Shown: positions 1-11,662, counted from the first letter of the stretch. The stretch: 64,000 nucleotides of DNA from Dendrolimus kikuchii (GCA_019925095.2 CM034391.1:28494551-28558550); one strand, 5' to 3'. Notes: generated by a model from the letters alone, not told the origin. Program-made: numbers and translations.

Positions 1-87
1 CTATACCAGGAATCGAACCCGGAGCCTCTGCGTTGCAGTGAGGTAGGTCTGCAAAGGTTTAGCCCGCTCAACCACGGAGGCCGCCAA
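1..87 (-). repeat. SINE-2 (tRNA-like), cut by the window edge
   Basis: Inverse of the tRNA-like head GGCCTCTGTGGTTGAGCGGG..GGTTCGATTCCTGG. Box A- and box B-like parts are both visible. Confidence 0.75.
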
Positions 88-127
88 TTAAAAACATATA
101 AATAAGTTATATTGTGACACTGTTGTT

Positions 128-372
128 AATACAATGCATAAGTGGATGGATGCAGAAGTCGTAGAAGGCCACGACACACCTTCCATGATCAAATTGATCG
201 TGTACTAGCGGAGGGTGATGTCAGGAGCCTTAAGAACAGACGAGTGTGCATGACAAGAGTTATGAATGTCAAAGAAGCAAGTGAGGTGTGTAAGAATGGG
301 CCTAAATGGCGCTCTGTTGTTCGTGCCTACCCCGCAAGGGAACTGGCGTGAAGTTATGTATGTATGTATGTT
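128..372 (+). mobile_element. RTE-1 tail
   Basis: Encodes GRSRRRPRHTFHDQIDRVL-type C-terminus to PARELA stop, followed by (TATG)n. Long form without the 16-bp deletion. Confidence 0.85.
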
Positions 373-699
373 GTTAATAAAAACAAACAAAGGATCAAAT
401 GTAAGAGTCGATGATCACCGATCATACAATTAACAACACTCGCGTTACCGCTCCGCCCCTTTTTACGCTCCCTAGCCATGTCATTATGTTTTTGACATGT
501 TCGTCCGTGTGTCCGTGTGTCCGTGTTGAAGGCTCTAATTCATGTAATTGTAAGAGATGTTATTTATGATTCAATTTTCTCATTAGCTTATAATTTTATG
601 ATGTAATTGTAAGTATAGACTATAATTTAAAATTAACCGTTTACTTGCGTATTAAGTAAAAAATTGAATTACAAGTATATAATTTATACATACATATAA

Positions 700-1140
700 T
701 AAAACTGTAGAGGTCGAACTTCTGTACAGTGAAAAGAATTGCTAAAAACCGAGTCAGGGTGATGTAAGAAGTGAAATAGAACTAATTTAGACTTTTTTTC
801 ATATTTTTTTGTTTCTCTGTTTGTACGGGTTAATATACGAAGGGATTGCACCGATTTAAATGAAATTTTGTATGGTTGTAGCTTATATCCCTGGTCAACA
901 TATAGGATACTTTTGATCCCGAAAAATTCAAGAGTTCCCGTGGGATAGTTAAAAAAACTTTAATTACTAAACAGCTTATGCACCTAATTGAGTATTGATA
1001 TTGCCGGTATCATCATACAATAAAACAATTAGGCTATATATCATCACGCTAAGACCAATAGGAGCGGAGCACCAATGAAGAATGTTTTAAAATCGGGAGG
1101 GTTTTTTTTAACTATTCCACGCGGACGAAGTCTATTTGAC
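700..1140 (+). mobile_element. Helitron-like remnant
   Basis: Shares its whole length with 15480-15941 (phrases GGATACTTTTGATCCCGA, CACGCTAAGACCAATAGG, TTCCACGCGGACGAAGTC). It lacks the CTAGT end because other sequence follows. Confidence 0.65.
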
Positions 1141-1191
1141 ATAAACTTAGAGTCAGTCATTTGTGTCGCACGAAGCATGAAATTTTACAGG

Positions 1192-1418
1192 TTTTTTTTA
1201 GGGCAGGAGCTCAGCAGACAGGCAGACGGCCCACTTGATGGAAAGCGGTTACCATCGCCTATAGTCATGTGCTACAAATGCGCTGCTGCTCTCTTAAGAA
1301 TCACTGGAACCTGGTCACTAATGCCGAAACACAACACAAGGTTGTTATGGCGGCATACTCTGGACCAGGGGTGGTCGACATCCAGTCGAGCAAATACACT
1401 ACCACCTGGCTGTGGGTT
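1192..1418 (-). repeat. SINE-1, missing its 5' end
   Basis: A-tail remnant at the left, diverged interior; stops at the CCCACAGCCAGGTGG region. Confidence 0.75.
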
Positions 1419-1573
1419 ATGTTCTGCATCGAAATGATTTCAAAATTGTTTGCTACTGTTTGGACTTCAATATTTGAATTCACTTATAAATCCTAGTTCT
1501 CAAGACCTGCAGTTCTTTTTATATAAGTAAATGAATTGCGTATCGGTTAGGCTTAAAACTAACAATAAATAAA

Positions 1574-1822
1574 TAAAATAAATAAATAAATAATCGGCAG
1601 ACAAACACACCAATTGTATATCCCCAAGCAAGTTACGCTTGTGTTATGGGTAATATACAACGGACTACTCTGGTTCCGATCCCAGACACCCAGACCATAG
1701 TAAATAACGGAGAAAATACATTTCCGAAATTTACTATACCAGGAATCGAACCCAGAACCTCTGGGTTGCAGTGAGCTACACCGGCAAAGGCTTAGCCCGC
1801 TCAACCACAGAGGCCGTCAATA
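1574..1822 (-). repeat. SINE-2
   Basis: Complete minus copy of about 230 bp with an (ATAA)n tail at the left. The head has box A-like GTGGTTGAGCGGGCTAA and box B-like GGTTCGATTCC, so it derives from a tRNA gene. Confidence 0.85.
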
Positions 1823-2224
1823 AATACGCTGCGCACTTTACACCGTTTTATAGAGGTGTATGAAGCGCAAAGGCATGACGCAACTGCCACCCGGCGCCCG
1901 TAGACTGGGTCACCGCTTTGCACCGGCATTTACGACTTGGCCGTTGAACAAAGGCAATAGTGGCCTGTGCTGAATCATTGCACAACCACGGCCGGAGCGC
2001 ACCCCGTGCCTGCCCATGGTGCGGCTTATCGCGGCACCCATCGCGGGCCTGATAACGGCCGCCTCACTCACTTTCGCCTGTTACACGACCCCATTGCGAA
2101 ACGCATGTCAATATACAGCTATAAGTGACATTTTGTTTAGGTACTCGCAGTCCACGCATAATGAGGGGTATTTTACTAGAGAAAAAAAAATCATCCCTAT
2201 TAATATTAATATGTAATTCAGGCT

Positions 2225-2380
2225 ATTTTAGTAATTTTGTTCATTTTTGTCATTTTCGTCATTTTTGTCAGTTTGGTCGTTTTGTTAATTTTTGTCAGTT
2301 TGGTCATTTTTGTCAGGTTTGTCGTTTTGTAAATTTTTATCATTTTGGTCATTTTTGTAATTTATGTAATTTTTATAAAC
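2225..2380 (+). repeat. GTCATTTTT minisatellite
   Basis: About 17 imperfect 9-bp units of the form TTTTGTCAT / TTTGGTCGT. Confidence 0.85.
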
Positions 2381-3161
2381 GAGGTATAGATAAATAAAAC
2401 TTGGACGGTTTGAAATAAAGGATGAAAGTTTGTATAAGAACATTCATTTCCCAACTATATAGATGTCAAAATTCATCGTCTATAAAAATGCGACAGTAAC
2501 TTGATTGACACTCCGCATTCTTGTCAAATTACACTGATATAGCTAGTAAATTCCAAGAAATATGATTATGAATATATAAAATAGACATATTGTATATTTT
2601 ATTTTTATTTTGTGTGGTCTTTTATTATTTAATTCCCTTTTTTAATGTAATTTTCCAATACTGTATCAAATATATTATAATTTACTTGTATGAGCCAAAT
2701 GCGTACATGAATCATTTTTAGTGGAAACTTAACACTATTAATTTATGTGTTATATATTATAAGAATTAAAATTACTGTGTTTCCCAAATAAATAAATAAA
2801 TGACATGTACAGACAGGACATTACGAAACTAAAAAGGAATTTGCGAGTCGTCGTAACGAGGTAAAAAAAACAGAATCCAAATGAGTGCCCCAGTGCGGTG
2901 TTGGCACGTGCCTTATCCGGCACTATTTAGGAAATGCCTTTTAAGCGGCGACTTTATTACAAAAGCGGACTCCAGACGCTTTTTTGTCCACTTGCGGCCG
3001 GACTTCGGCAAACACGCGCCGCGCGCGCGCCGCCCCGTCCGCTTTGCGAAGGCTTGTTTCCACGTACTCGAGTCAAACACAAACATACTTCAGAAATATA
3101 TTCAAACGGCACGTCCTTATGAATAAAATACACGTCGAACACCGGTATCAATTAACCTATC

Positions 3162-3441
3162 ATCCCTGCAGGAACGGAGAAAGAATACAATTTCCTGCGG
3201 CCGGGCGGCCTGTCGTAAGAGGCGACTAAACAACCCATGGCCAGGTGGTAGGGCATTTGCCCGACTGGATGGCTACCACCCCTGCTCTAAAGTATGTCGC
3301 CATAACAACCTTGAGTTGTGTTCCGGCATCAGTGACCAAGTTCCAGTCTCCCTTAAGAGAGCAGTTTTTGTGTTGCAAATGTCCATAGGCGATGGTAACC
3401 GCTTTCCATCAAGTGGGCGGTCTGCCTGCAATAAATAAAAA
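3162..3441 (+). repeat. SINE-1
   Basis: Nearly complete, from CCTGCAGGAACGGAGAAAG to CTGCAATAAATAAAAA, with a small deletion near the 3' end. Confidence 0.85.
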
Positions 3442-3708
3442 ACCTGTACGTAAGAAAATTATCATAAAACAGGCGCTACCACAATTCCAACACGAATACC
3501 TATTTGATATGTCTAATGGCGATCTTTTTTAAATTGATTAAGACATAGAACTGAAAGAACACAGCGCTATTCAATAACATTGAATGATTCAACTTGTAAT
3601 TGAAAAACAGAAATGTACAATTTCACTACAACATCAAAATGGTTTTATTATTTAGTATGTCGCTGTAATTAAAACAGTGACACTGACAGCGGCCTCATGG
3701 AAAGTGAC

Positions 3709-4024
3709 TTTTTTTTTTTTTTTATTGCAGGAGATCAGCAGACAGGCAGATGGCCCACTTGATGAAAAGCGGTTACCATCGCCTATGGACATTTGCGACA
3801 CCAAAGGTGCTACAAATGCGCTGCTGCTCTCTTAAGGGAAACTGGAACCTGGCCACTAATGCCGGAACACAACTCAAGGTTGTTATGGCGACATACTTTA
3901 GACCAGGGGTGGTAGCCATCTAGTCGGGCAAATGCCCTACCGCCTGGCTGTGGGTTGTTAAGTCGCCTCTTACGACAGGCCGCCCAGCCGCAGGAAATTG
4001 TATTCTTTCTCCGTTCCTGCACGG
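3709..4024 (-). repeat. SINE-1
   Basis: Full length including a T-run (A-tail) at 3711-3725; oriented opposite to the copy at 3162, 270 bp away. Confidence 0.88.
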
Positions 4025-4599
4025 ATAAAAACTAGACTATCAAAAACGTAGGCTACGCAATCGTAACTTCAAGTTAGTTGTTTAGCCGTCTCTAAGAAAG
4101 CTTTAGTCATGCGACAAACAGACAGACAAAACATGCTGACGATCACAGTAATCTAAATTACTAAGCAGAATAGAACAAACACAACATGACTAAGTTCTTC
4201 GATCTAGCTAAGAGCAAGTTCCGTCCGCCTCGCTACCCGTCACTACTTAACTGTATAAACATAAACTCATTTGAGTTAAAATAAATAAACTAGTAATTAT
4301 GTTATTACTGGGAACAGTTTTAACTGCCTAATAAAATGTGTCAAACGTCGACGCGTATCTATTTCATTGAGCTGTTAAAGACGCAGCGAAGGACGTTTCA
4401 AAGAAGGTATTAGTTTGTTTTATGGGCAACAAAAGAGAAGTAAAATTAGGAGGGGCGCAGCGCCGACTGACGGAGGTTCGCTCCCGAGGGACGACTGGCT
4501 GAGGGGCGCAAAAAACGCGCGCTTGCATACGTTTCATTCAATAAGCCACTTGAGTTTTATTTTAGTGCTGAAGATGATACGTGATATGATATTTATGGT

Positions 4600-4815
4600 A
4601 GCTTAGTGGTTAGCGCAGGCGTCCCAAACTCAAAGGGCACGGGTTTGAATCCTGGACCCAAAGTATGCACAATTTAGTCAGTTTTATGACCTAAGTGATG
4701 TGTCAAACCCGACAAACCGTCATGGACAAGTGAGGCGGGATACTGTCCGTTCCTATATAAAAATGGGAGGCTCGAGCCCAACAGTGGGAGGTTTATGGGC
4801 TATTATTATGTTTTT
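4600..4815 (+). repeat. SINE-3 (tRNA-like)
   Basis: Head TAGTGGTTAGCGCAGGCGTC and GGGTTTGAATCC match tRNA boxes A and B; body ends CCCAACAGTGGGAGGTTTAT. Not a functional tRNA, as no full cloverleaf is present. Confidence 0.75.
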
Positions 4816-4857
4816 ATAATTTAAAATAAAATAAGCGTATTAATAAGAAACGATTTT

Positions 4858-5158
4858 TATAGAATCTGCGGAGTGACGCTCGCGGACCGCTTTCGTAATA
4901 TCGAAGTAAGAAAGAGAGTGTCGGGGTGAAGGTAAGGAAAGGAATGCTCCGGTGGTTCGGGCATGATGAAAGAATGACTAAACAGATATACAATGCAGAA
5001 GTCGTGGAAGGCCTTCCATGATCAAATTGACCGTGTACTAGCAGAAGGTGATGTCAGGAGCCTTAAGAACAGACGAGCGTGCATGACAAGAGTTATGAAT
5101 GTCAAAGATCGTTCGTGCCTACCCCGCAAGGGAACTGGCGTGAAGTTATGTATGTAGG
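4858..5158 (+). mobile_element. RTE-1 tail, deleted
   Basis: Starts in the RICGVTLADR coding part, carries the 16-bp deletion (AATGCAGAAGTC), and has lost more bases after GAAGGCC and before GTTCGTGCC. Confidence 0.82.
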
Positions 5159-5355
5159 ATTTTTATAGAATTAGGTACCGATCTCGTGGAAGACCTTAGT
5201 CGGTGACCCGTTGCTAATGTTATAGGTCGGGTCCGGCGTGACACTACGCTAACGAGGGTTACTTACTATGAAAATTCACAAGACTGGTCTCTCTGACCGC
5301 AGTCATTTTTGACATTTCAGGCAAAGAAAACTAACCAATCATGTTCCATAAGTAT

Positions 5356-5593
5356 AATGACGGCCTCTGTGGTTGAGCGGGCTAAGTCTTTGCCGGCCTA
5401 CCTCACTGCAACGCAGAGGCTCCGGGTTCAATTCCTGGTATAGTAAATTTCGGAAACGTATTTTCTCCGTTATTTACTATGGTCTGGGTGTCTGGGATCG
5501 GCCCCAGAGTAGTCCGTTGTATATTACCCATAACACAAGCGTAACTTGCTTAATTTGGGAATATACAATATGTGTGTCTATAAGTCAATAAGT
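5356..5593 (+). repeat. SINE-2
   Basis: Complete plus copy; box B reads GGTTCAATTCC. The body CTATGGTCTGGGTGTCTGGG is shared by all copies. Confidence 0.87.
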
Positions 5594-5865
5594 TTGTTCC
5601 TCGGAGCTGCGCTAATACCTACTCATGCGATAAGAGAAAAATAAATATTTTAAATAATTATACATTTTGTTAATTAATGCAATGTGTGTTGTTGAAGTAC
5701 GAAGCAACTTGTTTGCGCCATTAGATGTGTTTTTGTTTGGAAACGAGGTACTTTTCCACATTATGAGAGGCTTCTTCACATTTTTAGGGTGCCGTAGTCA
5801 TTGAAGGCCAAAACATAACGCTTGTATAACGGTTAGCTATAATCCCTATTAATATTATAAATATC

Positions 5866-6162
5866 TATCGAAGTAAGAAAGAGAGTTGGTCTGAAAGAGA
5901 GTGTCGGGGTGAAGGTAAGGAAAGGAATACATGATGAAAGAATGACTAAACAGATATACAATGCAGAAGTCGTGGAAGGCTACGACACACCTTCCATGAT
6001 CAAATTGATCGTGTACTAGCAGAAGGTGATGTCAGGAGCCTTAAGAGCTATGAATGTCAAAGAAGCAAGTGAGGTGTGTAAGAATAAGCCTGAATGGCGC
6101 TCTGTAGTTCGTGCCTACCCCGCAAGGGAAATGGCGTGAAGTTATGTATGTATGTATGTGTG
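5866..6162 (+). mobile_element. RTE-1 tail, deleted
   Basis: 16-bp-deletion form, with loss of the GMLRWFGH part; (TATG)n end at 6146-6161. Confidence 0.82.
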
Positions 6163-6490
6163 TAATATTATAAATGCGAAAGTAATTCTGTTTGTCTGTT
6201 CCAAAAAGTACTGAACCGATTTGGCTGAAACTCAGTATATATATATTCGATACCGAGGATGAACATAGGATACTTTTGATCCCGAAACATGGGATAGTTT
6301 CCGGGATAGAAATATATTTATCTCTTATCTCTCGGTTTGTTATGCTTTTACGGAAAAATTATTGGACCAATTTAGCTGAAATTCGGTATATATGTAACTT
6401 TAATGCCGATGATGGACAAGGGATACTTTTCATTCCGGATAATGGGATAAATTTGGGGATAGATTTATGTAACGATTTACCCAGGAAGTA
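6163..6490 (+). mobile_element. Helitron-like fragment
   Basis: Contains AATATTATAAATGCGAAAG followed by two imperfect copies of an ACCGATTTGGCTGAAA-type unit (6217 and 6363). Followed by the minisatellite at 6495-6596. Confidence 0.55.
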
Positions 6491-6494
6491 AGAT

Positions 6495-6596
6495 AGGTTT
6501 TTATTTTGTGATTTGGTCATTTTGGTCGATTTGGTTAATGTTGTGGATGTGGTCAATTTGGTCAATGTGGTCAATGTGGTCATTTTGGTCTACATA
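6495..6596 (+). repeat. TGGTCAATT minisatellite
   Basis: About 11 imperfect 9-bp units (TTTGGTCAT, TGTGGTCAA), related to the array at 2225. Confidence 0.85.
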
Positions 6597-6683
6597 TCTA
6601 ATTTTAATATCGAAAATTGGCACAGATACTTTTTATCAGATAGTTTGCAATATAAAATGAAGTGAATATTCCGGGGCAAATAG

Positions 6684-6985
6684 CATACATACATACATAA
6701 CTTCACGCTAGTTCCCTTGCGGGGTAGGCACGGACAACAGAGCGCCATTCATGCTTATTCTTACACACCTCACTTGCTTCTTTGACATTCATAGCTCTGG
6801 TCATGCACGCTCGTCTCTTCTTAAGGCTCCTGACATCACCTTCTGCTAGTACACGATCAATTTGATCATGGAAGGTGTGTCGTGGCCTTCCACGACTTCT
6901 GCATCCATCCACTTTTGCATTGTATATCCGTCTAGTCATTCTTTCATCATGCATTCTTTCCACATGCCCGAACCACCGGAACCAA
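6684..6985 (-). mobile_element. RTE-1 tail
   Basis: Minus copy, long form, open for 105 codons (WFRWFGHVERMHDERM to PARELA). Confidence 0.85.
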
Positions 6986-7475
6986 TCACCATCAAAATTT
7001 GTATTTAATAAATCTAGCACGTCCTTGACAGATCAAGGAAGATGAAGCGTCCCGTAGATGTGTCAACCGTCCATTGTCTTCGTTATTTATAAATATGTAT
7101 GGAACCATAAATAAGCATTAAAGGAAGACAGCTCCAAGTAATTCAATAAACTTTGCTGCATCCATCCACTTTTGCATTGTATGATATACATGTATATTAT
7201 ACAATGTAACCTGTGTTGTAACCTTGTTAAACAAGAGGTACCCACCAGGGGATGACCCGCGGCGCAGCAGATATATACTTTATTTTTATATTCATAAAAT
7301 ATTGGGGTTTAGTATTACACCAAAAGGAAGGTTTGCATTGAAGATCAGCGTTGTGTCGGATATAATTCCGGCACAGCAATAAGCTGAGTGCAAACCTTGT
7401 TTGCTGAAAATGTGGTCTACAAATTCTCAAAATATTTTTTTATTTTTTAGTTACATGTCAGCATTACGTATGTAA

Positions 7476-7747
7476 TGTAATGGCTAGCGCACGCGTCCCA
7501 AACTCAGAGGGCGCGGGTTCGATTCTGGCCGGAACGCATGCACCACTTAGACAGTTTTCTGATCTAATGTGCATATTCTTACAATAACGGTGAAGGAAAA
7601 CATCGTGATGCAACCTGCACATCGAGATAACCGATGTGTCAAACTTGCCAAGCCGCCTTGGACAAGCGTGGCGGGTATACGTCCGTTCCCCCTATAATGG
7701 GAGGCCCGAGCCCAGCAGTGGGACATTTATGGGCTGATATTATTATA
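7476..7747 (+). repeat. SINE-3
   Basis: Most complete copy: box A GTAATGGCTAGCGCACGCG, box B GGTTCGATTC, body with ACATCGAGATAACCGATGTG (a short inverted repeat) and CCCAGCAGTGGGACATTTAT. Confidence 0.8.
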
Positions 7748-7959
7748 TGTCAGCAATATACGTCGCTATTTCTTCAAGTATTTTTTTGTTTCTTTCTTCT
7801 TATTACATTACTAACATATATACTCTACAGCGTGTAGCCAAAAAATTGTCCGCCATACATGTATCTGACCGAAATATAAAAAACAGTATAATCTTTTATT
7901 ATTTGGACATGTGTGCTTTTGTCTGCCAATGATAACATTTTAATATCTCGATAATCCAT

Positions 7960-8238
7960 GGTTTTTAGATGAGTAGAATGTTATTGTGGCTCGAGTTTAA
8001 TGAGCTGGGCCCGAGTGGCGCGCCGCTCGTAAATATTGCCGGAACTGCGGCTTATCGCGGTTGTCTTTTCAAAATTGCTTATCTCGGCGAGGGGTGCGCG
8101 GTGCGGGGGTGCGGGGGCGGGTCGCGGGCTATCGCCGTTGACCCCTCGCCCCGCGCACCAACAAAAACCGCGTCGACGCACGACACACAGACGCACACCG
8201 TCGCTATCTGCTATCTGGATCATCGCACTTGTATTTAT
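7960..8238. promoter_or_regulatory. GC-rich island with GATA sites, interrupted by a hAT element
   Basis: Contains AGATAAG (as CTTATCT, 8078-8084) and two CTATCT sites (8204-8209, 8211-8216). The island resumes after the hAT insertion with TTATCA at 10134-10139. No coding frame of the host gene fits here. Regulatory role is inferred from site clustering and lack of repeats. Confidence 0.35.
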
Positions 8239-8388
8239 TAGGGATGGGCCGAAATTCGGCTTGACCGAATTTCGGCAACTTGAGCCGAACTTTGAAATTC
8301 GGTGCAAGGAGAAAGTAAAAGAGATATTATAAGTCAAGCCACAAAATTATTTATTGGCCACGTGATTAAACTTCTAATTTTATAACTA

Positions 8389-8632
8389 TTTTTTTTTTTT
8401 TAGTGCAGCAGTTCAGCAAACAGGCAGACGGCCCACTTGATGGAAAACGGTTACCATCGCCTATGGACAATTGCAACATCAAAGGTGCTACAAATGCGCT
8501 GCTGCTCTCTTAAGGGAAACTGGAACCTGGTCACTAATGCCGGAACACAACTCAAGGTTGTTATGGCGACATACTTTAGACCAGGGGTGGTAGCCATCCA
8601 GTCGGGCAAATGCCCTACCACCTGGCGACTGA
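8389..8632 (-). repeat. SINE-1, inserted in the hAT element
   Basis: Tail and middle present, 5' part missing after the CCACCTGG region. Confidence 0.8.
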
Positions 8633-9480
8633 ACTAAGCAACGGGAAAATGACATAGCCTCTAATAAACTAATTCGTCGTTTTTACAACGCCAACTAAAT
8701 ATTCTATAGAAAGCGTCAAGTAAAGATCATCAATTATTATGACTTGTGCTTCTTATTTATACATTGCCACCTTAGTTACTAATTTGGCCACGGATTTTAC
8801 TGCGTTAATAATCCAATAATGGTTTAATTTTCTTTTTTTGATTAGGTACCCACCTACATTCTTTTTATATGTTTCTATTATTTACTACAAGTAAAATGAT
8901 GGTAATACAATAAACGAATTGATTTTTTAAAGTTTTTTTTAAGCAAAACTTTGACGATCAACTAATGTCAGATGAGTTACATTTTAAACGTACTGAGTTA
9001 AAAAATTAGAAGCTAAATAAATATATTTTGTGATGTCATATATTACTATTTTAGAAGTTTACTGTTAGAATGCATGTTACAAATTTAGATGCTAAAAAAT
9101 AACCGTCATACTGAGTTGAATTTAGATTGGTTTACATAGAAGATAAGTAGTGGCTAAGATATTATTATTTATATGCTCGTTAATTGTGACTGACTGAATC
9201 ATTTAGAAGGCAACATAAATTTTTAGAGGCGAATAATGCTATTAAAAAGAAGCCTGTTTAATTAGCACCCAAAGTATAATACCTACTTGCACGATTTTAG
9301 ACTGAAGTTAATAGAAGTCATATCTATCATAACCGTAATATACAAATTGGCATCTATATACTCATGGTCATTTATTTTAGTTAGGAACATGTAAATCTTA
9401 AATATATATATAAATAAAATTAGTTTTTGATTGAGTCTTTGTCTAATTAAATAGAGATGAAATTAAAATTATAATATTTT

Positions 9481-9868
9481 CTTAAGTTTTCGCGACTTGT
9501 ATACATAATAAAACTACGTTTTAACGGTTTTAAGCGCTTTAATTATATAAAATTATTAGAGCTAGGCATGTTTGCTGAAGAGTTTCTTGCGCCGCTTCTT
9601 CTCTTCAAGCCATAACATGTTGCGAAGCGGTAGTAAATTAGATTGGGCTCCCATAGATTAAATAATAACCATAAACAAAACTAAAAATTAAATAATTAAA
9701 ATTAATAAGTTGGCGGTAGGCTAAATAAAACTTTAACAATACTCGTTGACACTTGACATCTTTGTCTTCCGTGATCACGGCCACTGAAAAGTGGCCGAAA
9801 CGTCGGAAAAAACCAAAATCAAATAAAATTACCGCGCTTAAAACCGTTAAAACGTAGTTTTATTATTA
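9481..9868 (+). mobile_element. Penelope-like 3' repeat flanked by inverted arms, copy 1
   Basis: Begins CTTAAGTTTTCGCGACTTG, and its 31-bp arm (9508 onward, AATAAAACTACG..) is repeated exactly inverted at the right end (..CGTAGTTTTATT). The middle matches 25110-25437 including the hairpin GGCCACT-GAAA-AGTGGCC at 9779-9796. It lies inside the hAT element 8239-10122. No coding frame. Confidence 0.75.
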
Positions 9869-10654
9869 AAATTATAACTTTAATTTTGTTTGAAAGGTCT
9901 AAAAATCTATTCTTTTATCTACCTACTCATACTTAAAATGTACTAGAGGCAGGTTATGGTGTGAAAAAGCCAAAATTTCGGTGTTATCAAGTTGACGTTG
10001 TCAACGGGTCACGATGTGTTGCTCTTGAGAAAGCGTGGCGAAATCAAACCGATTTTTTTTGTTTTAACCGAATATTCGGCCGAAGTTCGTATTCGGTTCA
10101 AACCACATTCGGCCCATCCCTAGTATTTATGCTTTATCACCCTTCGGCCGACCGCTCTCTATTCACGTATTATTTTTTGAACAACTAAAGTTATTCACTG
10201 TTCGACATGGCAGGATGCTCCAAATATTTTACGCGTTAACGCCTCATTTGTATTTAAACTTGCGACAGCAGAAATAATGGCTTCTTTCAAACTAGTTATT
10301 TCATACTCCGCTTCGACAATTAACTTTAAATACGTACGAAATAATTCATTTATACAAAGTAGTATCTAGCTCATTTGAAGTACTTTGAGCAGAATAAATT
10401 TAATATGAACACTGTTAGGTTAGGCATCGTGTGGAACAAAACAAAGCACGCAGCAAGCGGCCGTGAATCACGTCCGCGCTGGACTTCGTCTCCCTGCACT
10501 TCAAACGACTCACTAGTAATTATAAATATATAATTCATTAAATTTAATTTAGCTCTCCTAATGTCGCGGATCGGAGTGACTCATCGTCCTACCACAATGT
10601 TTATTGTCAAAACATGCCAAAGCAATGCCTAGAGCTGCAGTTCGAGATCGCCGA

Positions 10655-10806
10655 ATCCTACTTCCTACTAATATCATCAATAATCAAAAACTGCTGAATA
10701 GATTTTGATGAAACTTTACAATAATATAGCTTACACATCAGAATAACACATAGGCTATAATTTATAAAGGTGTGAATTATCCAAAATATAAGACCGCGGG
10801 GCGCAG
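10655..10806 (+). mobile_element. Helitron-like fragment
   Basis: Matches the interior of 18158-18345 (ACATCAGAATAACACATAGG, TTATCCAAAATATAA). Ends are not clean. Confidence 0.5.
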
Positions 10807-11100
10807 TTGGTAGTACATATAAACATCTGTAATAACTACTTACTTGCTGTCGAGACGTTTGGACCTTGGGGTCCTGAGGCCATGAGCCTCTACCAAAATT
10901 TATCGAAACGACTCATTGACTCTTCGGGTGATCAGAGGGCTGGTGCTTACCTCGGCCAACGGATCAGTGTGGCGATCCAGCGAGGAAACGTAGCCAGCCT
11001 TCTGGGCACCTTACCCATAGAAGACGGTGATCTGGGCTCAGTATTCTACATATAGTCTTGAGGGACTATGAGTAGAATACAATACAAACAAGTTAAGTTT
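10800..11100 (+). mobile_element. LINE tail with conserved C-terminal motif
   Basis: The frame 10807-11055 contains VETFGPWGPEAMSLYQNLSK, then GDQRAGAYLGQRISVAIQRG and NVASLLGTLP, a motif I know as the C-terminus of a retroelement polyprotein. Followed by a TAGTCTTGAGGGACTA stretch shared with 35652. Exact clade not assigned. Confidence 0.6.
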
Positions 11101-11382
11101 TCTTGCATTGTATTCTTTAATTTTATTAGTAGATATTTAATTGTAAATAAATAACTACTTACTATTTACTTATTTCCCACAAAAACAGAAGAAACGCATG
11201 AGACATAAGTCCACGCTAGTACAGATCAATAACGTGTTTCTGGGAAAATCATAATTAGCATATTTACATAACTGTAAACGTGACTTCCAATACTCTAAAA
11301 CACTGACTCATCACAATATCCTCGAATGTAGATCACATGACCTGATGCTGGACAGCATTCGTTTCATCCGGTTCATTTTATC

Positions 11383-11662
11383 CGTGCAGGAACGGAGAAA
11401 GAGTACAATTTCCTGCGGCCGGGCGGCCTATCGTAAGAGGCGACAAAATAACTGGATGGACTGGATGGCTACCACCCCTGGTCTAGAGTATGTCGCCATA
11501 ACAACCTTGAGTTGTGTTCCGGCATTAGTGACCAGGTTCCAGTCTCCCTTAAGAGAGCAGCAGCGCATCTGTAACACTTTTGGTGTTGCAAATGTCTATA
11601 GGCGATGGTAACCGCTTTTCATCAAGTGAGCCGTCTGCCTGTCTGCTGAACTCATGCTATAA
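11383..11662 (+). repeat. SINE-1
   Basis: Nearly complete; a short internal deletion removes the CCAGGTGGTAGGGCATTTG part. Confidence 0.82.

Larger units (their letters stand above)
8239..10122. mobile_element. hAT-type DNA transposon, non-autonomous, 1884 bp
   Basis: The ends are TAGGGATGGGCCGAA and its exact inverse TTCGGCCCATCCCTA. They are flanked by a perfect 8-bp duplication, GTATTTAT, at 8231-8238 and 10123-10130. The end sequence and 8-bp duplication are the mark of the hAT superfamily. Subterminal CCGAA/TTCGG repeats are abundant. No transposase frame is visible. It has itself been hit by a SINE-1 (8389-8632) and a Penelope-like element (9481-9868), so it is not recent. Confidence 0.85.

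Noticed and set aside
5373..5591. Repeated short peptides beginning MSGLSLCR (also at 56838, 31363 and 1804)
   Set aside because: These are translations of SINE-2 copies, which derive from tRNA and do not code.
7476..7560. Possible real tRNA genes at the box A/box B heads of SINE-2 and SINE-3
   Set aside because: No complete acceptor stem and cloverleaf can be drawn, and the heads continue into SINE bodies.
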